Origin: Sebastes aleutianus
Lineage: Eukaryota; Chordata; Actinopteri; Perciformes; Sebastidae
Length of the DNA: 64,000 nucleotides
Direction: 5' to 3'
Assembly: GCA_916700875.1 (NCBI GenBank)
Contig: CAKAKS010000062.1
Span: 13,160,960 to 13,224,959, forward strand
In this document: positions 9,209-19,719 of the stretch, piece after piece
How positions within the stretch are numbered: position 1 is the stretch's first letter
Layout: every line of letters starts with the position of its first letter
Made by a program: the position numbers and the translations under genes
The notes under the pieces: model-generated
Database searches by the model: none
Told to the model about the DNA's origin: nothing
The model's input: the letters and a program-made list of their open reading frames with translations, nothing else

Positions 9209-10940
9209 ATGGGTACGGTGCTGTCTCTGTCTCCCAGCTACCGCAAGGCAGTGCTGTTTGAGGACGGCCCGGCTACGGTAGGCCACTACACAGCGGTCCA
9301 GAACAGCAAGAACGCCAAGGATGCTGCTGCAGCAGCCGGAAAGTCCCTCAAACGCCCCTCTATCATCAGTGTGTTGCCATGGAAGCGCATTGTGGCTGTG
9401 TCGGCGAAGAGGAAGGGCTCCAAGAAGCTGCAGGCAGACAACGGGGACGGTGGGAAAGGGAGCTCTCCGGACGGCCACGCCTTGGCCACGGCCAACTCAG
9501 CCTCCAATAGCCTGAAGCTGAAGAAGTCTCAGTCCTGTGCCAACCTCTCATCTTACACCTCGAACCAGGACCCCTCGGCCACTACCACCACTACCTCCTC
9601 CCTCCTGCCCATCTCCAAGACCTTGGCTAACGTAGCTGCTGTTGCTGCCAAAAAGAATTCCCTCACAGGTTCTGGGATCCATCCGTCTACTGCAACCGGC
9701 ACACCAAAACGTGTCATTGTCCAGGTAATCCTAACCTGCCGGTTAGACTTTTATCAGGTCATTAAATGGGCCTTATCTGTGGTTATAAGCCTCATAGATG
9801 TGGGTCAGAAGGGGCCTACTACACCCATTAGTAGGTTTTTATCATTGATTCAAATGGGTGATCACAGATAGAAGGAATAAAAGAAGACGACGGCGACCCC
9901 TAGCGACCGTAGTTATTATGACAGGAACAAAAGCGGAAGTCAGGAGACCAGGGTTTGCATCCCGTGTGAAACCAACAATGTGTAGTTGTCTTTGTGTTCA
10001 CAACCTTTAGTTTCACTTTCACTTTTCGAATACATTATTTTAAGCCAAAACTTAAACAAACTGTGGTTTTATTGCCTAAACCGAGGCAAGTTGTTTTGTT
10101 TGTGTTCAAAACATAACGTTTCATTCACTTTTACAATGTGTCTTGCTTTTAAATTATTGCTTTCACTTTTGCAACATAGTAAGTGTAGCAGGCCCCTGCT
10201 GACCCACATCTATGAGGCTTATAACGACTGATAAGTCACATTTAATGAGCTGATAACAGGCGAATTTTGTTGCACTAACCCCAACTGTTTCTTTTTTGTA
10301 ATCAAAAATTGTTGCTAAATGAGTATTTTGAAAGCATTCTATCATCTTTACCTACTTTGGACTCATTGCTGCCTCATTTCACCAATCCTTTCCCTAATCC
10401 TCTTTCTTACTTCCCTTTTTTCTCTTTCCTTCCCTCTCTCCAATCCAGGCCTCCACCAGCGAACTGATGCGCAGCCTGGGCGAGTTCCTGTGCCGTCGCT
10501 GCTACAGACTGAAGCGTCTATCCCCGACAGATCCGGTGCTGTGGCTGCGCAGCGTCGACCGCTCCCTCCTCCTACAGGGCTGGCAGGATCAGGGCTTCAT
10601 CACTCCGGCCAACGTGGTCTTCCTCTACATGCTGTGCCGCGACGTGGTCTCGTCCGAAGTGGCCTCGGAGCGCGAGCTGCAGGCCTCGCTGCTCACCTGC
10701 CTCTACCTGTCCTACTCCTACATGGGCAACGAGATCTCCTACCCGCTGAAGCCCTTCCTGGTCGAGGCGGAGAAGGAAGCCTTCTGGGACCGCTGCCTGG
10801 AGATCATCAACCGCATGAGCGGCAAGATGCTCCAGATCAACACCGACCCGCACTACTTTACCCAGGTGTTTGCTGACCTGAAGAACGAGAGCAAGAAAGA
10901 GGAGGAGAAGACCAAACTCCTCATAGGCCTTGACCGATAA
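9209..10940 (+). CDS. cdk5r1: CDK5 activator 1 (p35), two coding exons
   Basis: Regulatory subunit that binds and activates CDK5 at neuronal membranes. Exons 9209-9724 (172 codons) and 10449-10940 (163 codons plus TAA) join in phase 0 between VIVQ and ASTS, giving 335 residues against 307 in human. The N-terminus MGTVLSLSPSYRK has the Gly2 myristoylation signal and the conserved QNSKNAKD and SIISVLPWKRIVAVSAK blocks. Residues 38-50 and 100-160 are expanded by Ala and Thr/Ser tracts. The C-terminal cyclin-like CDK5-binding fold is almost unchanged (GEFLCRRCYRLKRLSPTDP, WLRSVDRSLLLQGWQDQGF, TCLYLSYSYMGNEISYPLK), ending LLIGLDR. TPKR at residues 165-168 matches the human Thr138 site. The segment aligned to the human Phe98-Ala99 calpain site reads LSSYTSNQ. 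Teleosts may carry more than one cdk5r1 copy; which one this is cannot be told. Confidence 0.97.
9725..10448 (+). other. cdk5r1: Intron inside the cdk5r1 coding region
   Basis: GTAATC donor directly after ...VIVQ and a strong pyrimidine tract with CCAATCCAG acceptor directly before ASTSEL. Reading through would introduce stops, and removing it restores the conserved protein exactly. Mammalian CDK5R1 is uninterrupted at this point. Of the 724 nt, about 526 are the foldback element at 9735-10260. Confidence 0.9.
9735..10260. mobile_element. MITE-like foldback (family C) filling the cdk5r1 coding intron
   Basis: The left arm contains TATCAGGTCATTAAATG, then TTATAAGCCTCATAGATGTG and GGTCAGAAGGGGCCTACTAC. 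The right arm is the reverse complement of the same words (GCAGGCCCCTGCTGACC, CACATCTATGAGGCTTATAA, CATTTAATGAGCTGATAACA). The arms are about 77-89 bp; the left one has a 12-nt extra segment. The interior has CTAGCGACCGTAGTTATTAT and CCCGTGTGAAACCA modules shared with family A and with 39937-40220. No target duplication was recognised. Confidence 0.75.
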
Positions 10941-12344
10941 GAGGGAGCTGGGAGGAGGGAAGGAAGGATGGATGGATAGAAAGATTGATGGAGTTAATAG
11001 GTTGAGGACGGGTGAACTAATGTAATGCAGCGTAGTGATACCTTGGAGCAGTACTGTTGTCTGGTGTCTCTACTAGTTTATCATTAACCAGATTTCCTGT
11101 TTGTAACCCAGAACAGCTTCTGGGAGTAAATACAGTGTTTAAATCATTTGATTTGTTGGATAATGAGCAAACAGACAGAGGCAGAAACTGATTTGTGTCT
11201 CGCCTGAAGGCACCAATTGGCCTACAGGGCACTTTAACCATAGCAAACCAGATCAAATCAGGGTTGCTGTGTGGTGTGGCCACACCATCATCAGCCACAT
11301 GATTGGATCTGATTAGATTCCCAAGACTGACAGGCTACTTGTTGGTATCCAACGCCTGGATCACTCGGCTGAGGATGTGACAATAGTAGGCTTTAAGGCA
11401 GAGATACGATCATTAGTTTATCCGGAACAATGTAACTGACATCGCAGACGGATGTTTTATCAAATGCCCGGCCAGCAGGGTTGGTGATGTGACATTAACA
11501 GGCTGTGAGAAAGAGATATCTATGGTTTTCTATCTTGTGCCTCAGGCTCAGAGACATGCATCAGGCTGACCTGAACCTTGTTTCAGTGAGATAAGAAATG
11601 CAATCCGATATTCCCATTGAAGTATTTCTCTGTCTTTTGATAAAATGGGTTTAGAAACGCCAGACAACACAGATTTACCAATCAAGGGTGATTATTATGA
11701 ATATAAAGATACAGTATATTGATACGATGATGTTGTGTGATAGCATCCAGGCATTTCCGCTATAGAGAAATGTCACGGTAATGAAAATCAAGAACCACCT
11801 TGCATGAGGTCACTTCATATGTCCTTGCACATGACATCCTGCTTATTGCCAACTCCACTTTACCTTATTCCTATTGTCCTGCCCAAGCTTATTGCACTCA
11901 CCAACACTGGCTGCGAGGTCCACTGTTGAACCTTCAATAATGCCACAACATGGACGAGCTAGATTCAACCACAACGCAACTAGTCTGCACACTCGTCAGA
12001 CTGTGAAATTCAAGTCGCTATTTGGCGTAATTGTACTGTAGTGGATTAATTCATCCACATCTTACATAAAGTACTGAGCTTCCGAGGGAACATTTGGGTT
12101 TATCTGCTATAAAATTGGGAGATCAGCTATTTATTTTTAAGAGTATGAAATGCTAATCCCTTGGGCACAGATTAATAATCATTAAACAAGCCCTTCTGTG
12201 AGCTGTTTACTTTTACAAAAATATGGGAAAATGCAATACTGACCCCTCCATGGCATATTTTTCATTCATTCATTCCTGCTCCCCTACACTTTCTCCTGCA
12301 GTCCATATTGGTGCTGTCCTGAGTGACCACAGGGAAATGTTTTA

Positions 12345-12377
<33 letters not shown>

Positions 12378-13275
12378 TTCTGTTTTAAAACCCTGCGCTC
12401 ATCTTGTACGCTTCATACTGTATGAATGATCGGTGGAGCTGGGTCGTGGAGGACTAATTCGGAGAGTAGATCATGTGATCTGTCTCAACCAATGGCTACA
12501 CACGTCAGGATGAAAGAAAACCACATTCCAGGTGTGTGTGTGTGGGCAGAAGCTACAAGTGTAGATGTAGAACTTTTCTTCCAAAACAACGCTTTGATGT
12601 TGCCGTCGCCACTCGGCTCGAGGGACCTCCTCTGCTGTTTGACGTGTCGCCTCCAACTCCACTCTCCTCTTTCCTCCGCTCGTTACTCTCCACAGCAACC
12701 CGGACAAACTGAAACAACACAGATTCTCTCTCTTTCTGTCCACCTGCTCCAGTCCGGTCTGAACCGGTCCTGTCCTTTCTGGTGCGGTCCAGTCCTATCA
12801 AGTCGTCCCATATTTAGAGACTCTCTGGACCCGACGGCTTAGTTATTCACCGAGTTGTTTGACATGCATGTGTGCTTCTATAGGTTTCCTAGCATGCTGC
12901 TTTGTGTTGGACACACCGCACCTGATATTACAGAAGGGACTGAGCGGTCGTCCCACTGAACTGCCGAAAGCTAGACTCAGTGATGTGACATCCAAGCGAC
13001 TCGGCACAAGGACTCTGTGTGAAAGGCCAGTTGTATCCTTGCCTATACGCTTCACATAGAGCGATAAAGGCAAGTCCGAGAATCAATCCTTCATCGGATT
13101 TCTGCTGTTCTTGGTTCCATGGTGCTTAGGGGCCTAAAAGACCACTTCAAAATTAAATGGTTCCCCTTTCAGAAACCAGGAATAGAAAGGAAATTTCAAA
13201 ATCCATTCAAGTGTCTATCAGTTTGATTGGATATTTAAGGGGTTCTACAGCAATTCAGTATTGCAGTTCAATAAA
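10941..13275 (+). other. cdk5r1: Probable long 3' UTR of cdk5r1
   Basis: No coding similarity follows the TAA. Mammalian CDK5R1 has a long 3' UTR, and the clearest AATAAA here is at 13270-13275, inside TTCAATAAAGTTTGG, giving about 2.3 kb. A 138-codon open frame at 12426-12842 shows no recognisable domain. The extent is inference. Confidence 0.35.
12344..12376. repeat. (GAAA)n microsatellite
   Basis: About eight tandem AAAG units. Confidence 0.95.
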
Positions 13276-13323
13276 GTTTGGGGCGTCACAAGAGACATAT
13301 TTTTAAAAGAATGGTAATAATTG

Positions 13324-13660
13324 ATGCTGCACGGTGGTGCAGAAGTTAGCACTGTCACTTCACAGCAAGAGGGTCGCAGGTTAAAACCCGCTGTTAGCAT
13401 GGGTTTTCTCCGGGTTCTCTGGCTTCCTCCCACTGCAAAGACACGCAGGTTAGGTTAATTAATGACTCTGAATTGCCCGTAGGTGTGAATGTGAGCGTGG
13501 ATGGTTGTCTGTCTTTATGTGTCAGCCCTGTGATAGTCTGGTGACCTGTCCAGGGTGTACTCCGCCTTCGCCCAATGTCAGCTGGGATCAGCTCCAGCCC
13601 CCGGCGACCCTGAATAAGATAAATGGTTACAGATAATGAATGGATGGTCAAAATTGAAGG
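13324..13660 (+). mobile_element. L2-type LINE 3' tail or derived SINE
   Basis: Starts GCTGCACGGTGGTGCAGAAG, contains TTCTCCGGGTTCTCTGGCTT and ATTGCCCGTAGGTGTGAATG, and ends with CAGCTCCAGCCCCCGGCGAC then GAATAAGATAAATGG repeats. These words are familiar from abundant fish L2-like LINE tails and the SINEs that share them. The classification is from memory; no open frame remains. Confidence 0.65.
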
Positions 13661-15247
13661 AGCAGATGACAAGATATCCTGATTTATAATTCCTAGTATG
13701 GGTAAAGCTCCAAAAATGGTAGATCCTTCATTTCCCATAATACTTTCTTTCAAACTCCTCAGTTTCTAACATCTCAGTAAACATATTCTAAGTCTCAAGC
13801 CCAAGCAGAGATGTCCCCGGTGACTTTGGAAAGCTCCCACTGAACGTGTTGTCAAAAATCAACTGAGCGTCCTCAAGAGATTCCTTGCCTCGATGATGTC
13901 ACATCACTAAGTTTAACCGGAAGCCAATAAACTGTCTTCAATTTTAGGAAAGCTCTGCCTTCTCAAACAGGGCAGAGATCGTGTGCCATATCATTCTAAA
14001 GACTAATTATTTCATACAAAACACAAACATGAGCCAACTCAAAGTCTCTGACTGCTGAACAAGAAAGACTATGAAGGAATCATGAATACGATTTTTTTTC
14101 TCAATGTTGCTACGTCATGTATCAGAGATACAGAAAGAAGAGGGACTTTGTTCCGATGGGAAGGACGTGGAATGGAAAGCTTGTGATTTTAACACACAGT
14201 GAAGTTTTATGTGTCACTTTGCAAAATGTAAGCCAAAATTGGAGTCATCCAAAGCTGGAGCATTCAGCATTCTGTTCGTGAATTTATCATTTATGATAAA
14301 CGATATTTGGCCTGCTCTCTGATGGGATAAAAAACTGAAATAACAGTTACCTATGTACTTAAAAATAACATGGGAAATGAGATTTTAAGAGCTTGTTAAC
14401 AAAACAGAATGTCGTGCCTGTTTCCAGACTGGGTGTGTCCAAGGTGCAGGTGATGTTTTAACTCTGGTTGAGTTTTGTGTTCAGATGATAAACCGACTGG
14501 GCTGCAGTAGGTACCATGCTGTAAAAATGATGTAGCCTTGATGCAGAGTCAGACCTCATGAGACAAATATGCACATGAAGAATGAATCCATGGCAAACAA
14601 GCTTGTTTACATGCCCTTCCTCCTATAGCTGTTTCTGGTGGGTTGAAGAGTACACAAGTAGCATTCCTATGATGACTGTTGAATAATCATTTTGTTCCTT
14701 AATTTGTTGAACTTAAAGATCCAAACCGCAGGTTTGATGGGAATTATATCACAGCAAGACATTTGGTAAACTGAAAGAAGTCACAGTGATAAACAAAACA
14801 ATGTTTTTTTTGACAATACAATGATTTGGCTATCGCCCAGATTTAGTAGCAAGAGATGAATGTTATTCTTTGTGGTAAATCTTAAGGTTTAATTGACCGT
14901 TCGCTAAGCCCTGCCACAACATTTATGATGAGTGAAACTACGGGTCCTCGATTTCAGACTGAGGTAGACAAAAGATGCATTTGTCAGCTTCTCCTTTCTA
15001 GCCGGCAACGGTCGATTTTGCCGCCTAAAAAGGCAACTGTCGCTGGCAGACTGAGCTAATGTTAGCTCAACAAGTTGGTTAAAAATGATGTCTTAGACTC
15101 ACTTTTTATTGTTTGCGGCTGACTTGTTTTAAAATGATGTAAAAGGGCTCTTAAATATGCACTTGATGGCTACATACATGATATCATGCTAGAAGACTGA
15201 AGCTAAAGCTGTCAGATCCCAGGCAAAATGTTATTAGTTGATCATCC
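13661..15247. other. Intergenic, nothing recognised
   Basis: Between cdk5r1 and nsf. No exon, promoter or defined repeat recognised over about 1.6 kb. Confidence 0.4.
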
Positions 15248-15255
15248 ATGTAGAA

Positions 15256-16128
15256 CAGTGGTTCTCAACCTTTTTCGAGTCAAGGAACCCTAAATTGATA
15301 CACATTAGGTCCCCCATTTGATAAGATTTTGCTTCAGGGACCTCGATCTGAAAAGATTCTGGTTGTTAAATATGATTAACAATTCTATAGTTGTCAACTA
15401 CAGTGGAGGAATTCACTTCCTATGATCAGAATAGTCACTCTTATGACTCTTACTCACTTTGGACTCACTTCTATAGTGAATTAAATAGAGTGCTACAGGA
15501 ATGAGTCCTAAAACCTGGAAATGAGTTAGTATTTTAGCACTTCCGGTTTTTTTTAATGGGTTTTTAGTTAGATGCCTGAAATAAGGTCTGTGGTTAATAC
15601 AAGCTTAAGAGATTTAAACGTTTTGTTCTACGACCTAAAATATGTCAGTAAATATCCTGCTCGTGAATTCTGAAGTCTTTATGTGTCTCAAAAAAGGCGG
15701 TTGCTGACAATGGCTAAATGAGACTACTAAACGTTTTCACACCGACTCGTCCGCCTTTACAGCCTCCTTGTGTATACTCGCGCTCCTGCGACGTGGTGTA
15801 GTTAGTTTATAGCCTAGCTATTGGCGATTACATTTACACTTCAAAAACCATAAAAGGGTCATTTGTGAAGGTTATATTGCCGAACAAAACGTGTCGTGTA
15901 AGTATCATAAACGTTTGTTTACCACAGAGCTTATTTTCTGCAATAATCCAAAACCCAATGGAAAAATCCCATTGACTTTTTGTTGAGGGAACCAGGGCGA
16001 TGCTAACTTCCTGGTTGGCATACAAAAATACGTTATCCTTGGAGAACTCTATAGTGAAATTAAACTGTTCTCCATTTTTCTGGGGGCCCCCTGGAACTCC
16101 CTCAAGGATCCCTGGTTGAGAACCACTG
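15256..16128. mobile_element. Non-autonomous hAT element with exact 8-bp target duplication
   Basis: Left end CAGTGGTTCTCAACCTTTTT; right end GGTTGAGAACCACTG is its inverted match. The flanking octamer ATGTAGAA is identical on both sides (15248-15255 and 16129-16136), as expected for hAT insertion. The 873-bp interior has no recognisable transposase. Confidence 0.88.
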
Positions 16129-16136
16129 ATGTAGAA

Positions 16137-17980
16137 GACATGAAAATGAAGAAACTGTATTGTTCTTGCAGTGTAGAGCTAGTTAGTCCTAAAATTGTAA
16201 CTGTGATACAGAAAAATGTAGGATCAGAGTTTTTTTGTTTCACTTTTAAAGTTATAAGAGTAATGTGTTTGACAAAAGTAACATTATCTCCAGTAACATT
16301 GGATAGGTTGGCTGGAGTCTAAACTGTCCCAAATCCAGTAAAGAGCAGGACAGAGCTGTTAATGTTATAACTTAAGTAAAGCTGGGTTACTACTGTAGCT
16401 AGTTAGCTAGTAAGCTGGTCATGGTCCTATACTTTGTCTCTTGTGGTTTTAGTTTTGGAAAGGCTAAAAGGACGCCACCCTCCAAACTCTTGAAAAGGGA
16501 TTTAGCGAATGATCAATTGAACTATTTCTATTGAATTAAAATTTGACACCCTATCCTTGGTACAAAACACACACACACAAACACTCAAAGTATTATATTT
16601 TGATTATTCAATACCATGCGGATGTCACAGCTTTTGACAGACAAGAGGAGAGATGATGTGTTTCTCTGTGAAACAAACGAACTGATGAGCAAAAGTCCCT
16701 TCAGATTCTTCACTATTTTTGCTTCCACCTGCTCTGGTCCCTCCAGCTGTGCAGGGACAACAACAAAAAGAGACAAGGAAGCCAGAACAGGAGGCGAGGA
16801 AAGGAAACTTGTCCTCTGAATGAACCCTTTTTGTTGAATTCGAGAGAGAAGTATGGGTTGACTACACCCCCTCCTATACATGCTCTCCTCATTGATCAAC
16901 TCATAACTATGTGCCATATTTTATCTTGCAACACGTACAAGACAAAAACTATCGTGTAACATATGAAGCTTATGATAATGATGATGAAGTTCTTATGGTT
17001 TTCCTTCCTTTTCATTTGTGAATCATGTTGTGTAAAGAAGAATCTTTGTTGAACAAAAGTCAAGGCTACTAGTGTTACTAGAGTGCTGATGCTGCAGTCT
17101 GTTACTATGTGGATGTATGAATATGTATGTGAGAAATAAGAATAATTTGATCAACTGTTACAGGTACTTTATATAAAAAAACCTTTACAAGCATGGTGTT
17201 CTTTTTTATTTTCAGGTCATGTGATTTTATAGACAGGCAGTTCTTAGTCTGACCACAGCAAGGCAGCAATGAGTCATTGACGTGATCTACAGCAGCTGCA
17301 GGTGAGGCTGCAGGAGAGATTTAATTTGGTTCAGGGATGAAGTGGTATTTGGGGAGTTCTGAGAGCTCCTATCCGGGAAGAAGCCCCATTATAGGCAGTA
17401 GCACACTTATTGCTTGCTGACTAAAGTGGGTGTCATATTGACAGATTTTATTACGCACCAAGAGAGCCATCAAGGATGGATATGATTCTAGCTGGGGTGC
17501 TGAAATTTTATTACCAAGTGCTGCAGGGAGATAGCGACCTCTGATGTGAATAGAACTTCTCCTAAAGCTCTCAGTCTTCCTGTATACATATTCTGAAATA
17601 ATTTTGGCAAAATACAAGATGGGATTGATTTGTTTAGGTTAACACAGTCAGTGGTACGCTGTAAACTGCAACGTCTTTTAGAGTTTACTCAACTTTAGGG
17701 CCAGCTAGTTGTGTCAACTCAGTTTGATATACGTAAGTGTCAATATGAACAAATCTTAAACACCAAATCTTTTAACTGAACGGAGTATACTGAATCATAT
17801 AGTAAGAGTTGCAGCATTTTATGCCTTTAGTAATAGTTTTCAGTCACGTGACTGGCACGGAGCCATGGAGGGCAAAACACTGTTCCATCATGGCCACTAA
17901 CAGTGGGGACTCCAAGTTTTTAATATTTTTTATTTTTTACAACCCACAAGTGTTTACATCACCTCTCAAAAGAGGAAATA
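16137..17980. other. Intergenic, nothing recognised
   Basis: Low-information intergenic DNA with a short CA run near 16568. No gene recognised. Confidence 0.35.
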
Positions 17981-17987
17981 CAAAGAT

Positions 17988-17993
<6 letters not shown>

Positions 17994-18024
<31 letters not shown>
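17994..18024. repeat. (TA)n microsatellite
   Basis: Pure TA run of about 30 bp, directly left of the 101-bp repeat unit. Confidence 0.92.
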
Positions 18025-18027
<3 letters not shown>

Positions 18028-18032
18028 TATAT

Positions 18033-18133
18033 GTGGTAATAAACCAGACCTTTGGTGACATCATAGTGCAGGCAGGCATCATGCAGAGTCATGATGCAAG
18101 GTGCTAATAGCTGTAGCATTACACAGCAAGATG
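18033..18133. repeat. 101-bp dispersed repeat next to a TA run, copy 1
   Basis: Starts GTGGTAATAAACCAGACC and ends CATTACACAGCAAGATG. It matches 24837-24937 over its full length without gaps and with only a few substitutions. Both copies follow a TA-rich run. The family is not recognised. Confidence 0.85.
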
Positions 18134-18407
18134 TATATATATATACATACAAACTGCAAGTCTAAGGCAAGTATGACCCATATACAGCACCACTGCAGTA
18201 TTTCAATCATTAAAGTGGAAGCACGCTGGCTTATCAACTCCTTGATCACAACAGAATGTAATAACTTTTTCCAATGCTCATTTTAGAGGCCACCGCAAGA
18301 AAACGTGTTGATTTTGTAAACCCTCAACAGGCCATTCAGGTAGAAATAATGGATGAAAATAAATCTAATATAAATGAAAACTAGAATAACCACCTCATGT
18401 TTGTATG

Positions 18408-18720
18408 GCTCCACCAACCAGTCAAGGTACAGTTTACATCCATGTCTGTCTAAAATGTCATCACTTCATCATTTTATGAATTCTTGAGTTATGGCCAAAA
18501 AAGTGTTTTGTGACATAACAGTGACCTTGACCACCAAAATCTAATGAGTTCATCCATGAATCCAAGTGGAAATTTTTGCCAAATTTGAAGAAATTCCTTA
18601 AAGGCGTTCCTGAAAATGGGACGGACATAAGGCTGCCATGACCTTGACCTTTGACTTTTAACCACAAAAATCGAATCACTTCATCCTTGAGTCCAAGTAG
18701 ATGTTTGTGCCACACAATTT
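18408..18720. repeat. Dispersed repeat with repeated GACCTTGACC modules
   Basis: Two related halves carry the words CAGTGACCTTGACCACC, ATCTAATGAGTTCATCCATG and TGACCTTGACCTTTGAC, AATCGAATCACTTCATCCTT, so the segment is an imperfect internal duplication. This kind of sequence is common in fish genomes; I cannot assign the family. Confidence 0.5.
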
Positions 18721-18744
18721 TAATGCCTACATTTAGTTAAAAAC

Positions 18745-18830
18745 AACAAATTTTGGTACATTTAATGGTATATTTATTGATTTATCGAGTCTTTTATTTA
18801 TTTTTGATTCGCGGTTCCGTCCTCCATAGA
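18745..18830. repeat. Truncated arm of the AT-rich foldback at 2000-2655
   Basis: Words GTACATTTAATGGTATATTT, TTTATCGAGTC and GGTTCCGTCCTCCATA parallel the right arm near 2565-2650. The partner arm is absent. Confidence 0.5.
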
Positions 18831-19540
18831 TATGAAATGAACAAGTCATCACAAAATCCAATCATTAAGACTATTTTAAAAAGAACTAATATAGAAACTG
18901 TAAGTAGACTGACTACAATGAAGTGTAGAATTGTGACTGTATTCACACTGATACACAAAAAAGGGCAGAAACACAGTGAACATGTTTCTCTTTATTGCGT
19001 TGCTGTCCATGGTGCTGAATGAGCTTCAAGTACAGCCCTGGTGGGCAACTGCAATCTAATAGTTCTTATTGTGTTCAGCTAGCTAGTGATATTTTCCTAT
19101 ACATGGTATTTGTTACTGTTCCATTGCCTACTTTATACTCCATTTGGGTGCTTGTACTATTTCCCCTTGTCTCAGTAGGATTTTATTACTGTTAGTATGA
19201 AGGAGAGACAGTCTGTGCAGCCGGGGCGCTGTCCATGGTGCTGAAGCACAGAGATATTTACCAAAATAAAATATGAGGCTTTATAAAATCCTAGGGCAGA
19301 AATAGCAGGTAAAGATGATAACACATTTTACAAATTAATACAAATGAGTGGTTCCAGTTAAATTCAAGGCAGTTCACATTCATCACATTTACAGTCAGTG
19401 CAGTCCAGTCGTGTACACGTGCCAACGTGCATCATCATGTCGACGTTTTTATGCTCAATAATACTGTCACAGTGAGCTGTGTTTTTTGCCCACTTTTTGC
19501 CAATCTGCCACGTGAGTGTTTCTGACCAACATCAGTGAAT
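18831..19540. other. Upstream of nsf, nothing defined
   Basis: No exon or repeat ends recognised in this 0.7-kb spacer before the nsf promoter. Confidence 0.3.
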
Positions 19541-19544
19541 CCCC

Positions 19545-19719
19545 CTCAACCTCACGCGAGCTAATCGGGTGCGCTTCCGCTCGCATCAGCCAATCAGAGC
19601 GAGGTGCGCTGCAGCTTTATAAAGCCATCTGCTGCTGAGCCTTCCTGTTCACCGTCTCCTACTGTCCTATGAATCATTGACCCGAGCTGCATCCTCTGCA
19701 TCTACAACAAACCGTGAAG
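19545..19719 (+). promoter_or_regulatory. nsf: nsf core promoter and 5' UTR: CCAAT box, TATA-like box
   Basis: CCAATCAG at 19590-19597 and TATAAA at 19618-19623 lie about 130 and 100 nt before the start codon, in a locally CpG-rich segment. A transcription start near 19650 would fit the TATA spacing. The 5' UTR then runs to the ATG at 19720, with no upstream ATG in the last 40 nt. Confidence 0.6.

Noticed and set aside
12426..12842. 138-codon open frame downstream of cdk5r1
   Set aside because: No recognisable domain, composition like translated non-coding DNA, and it lies in the probable 3' UTR.
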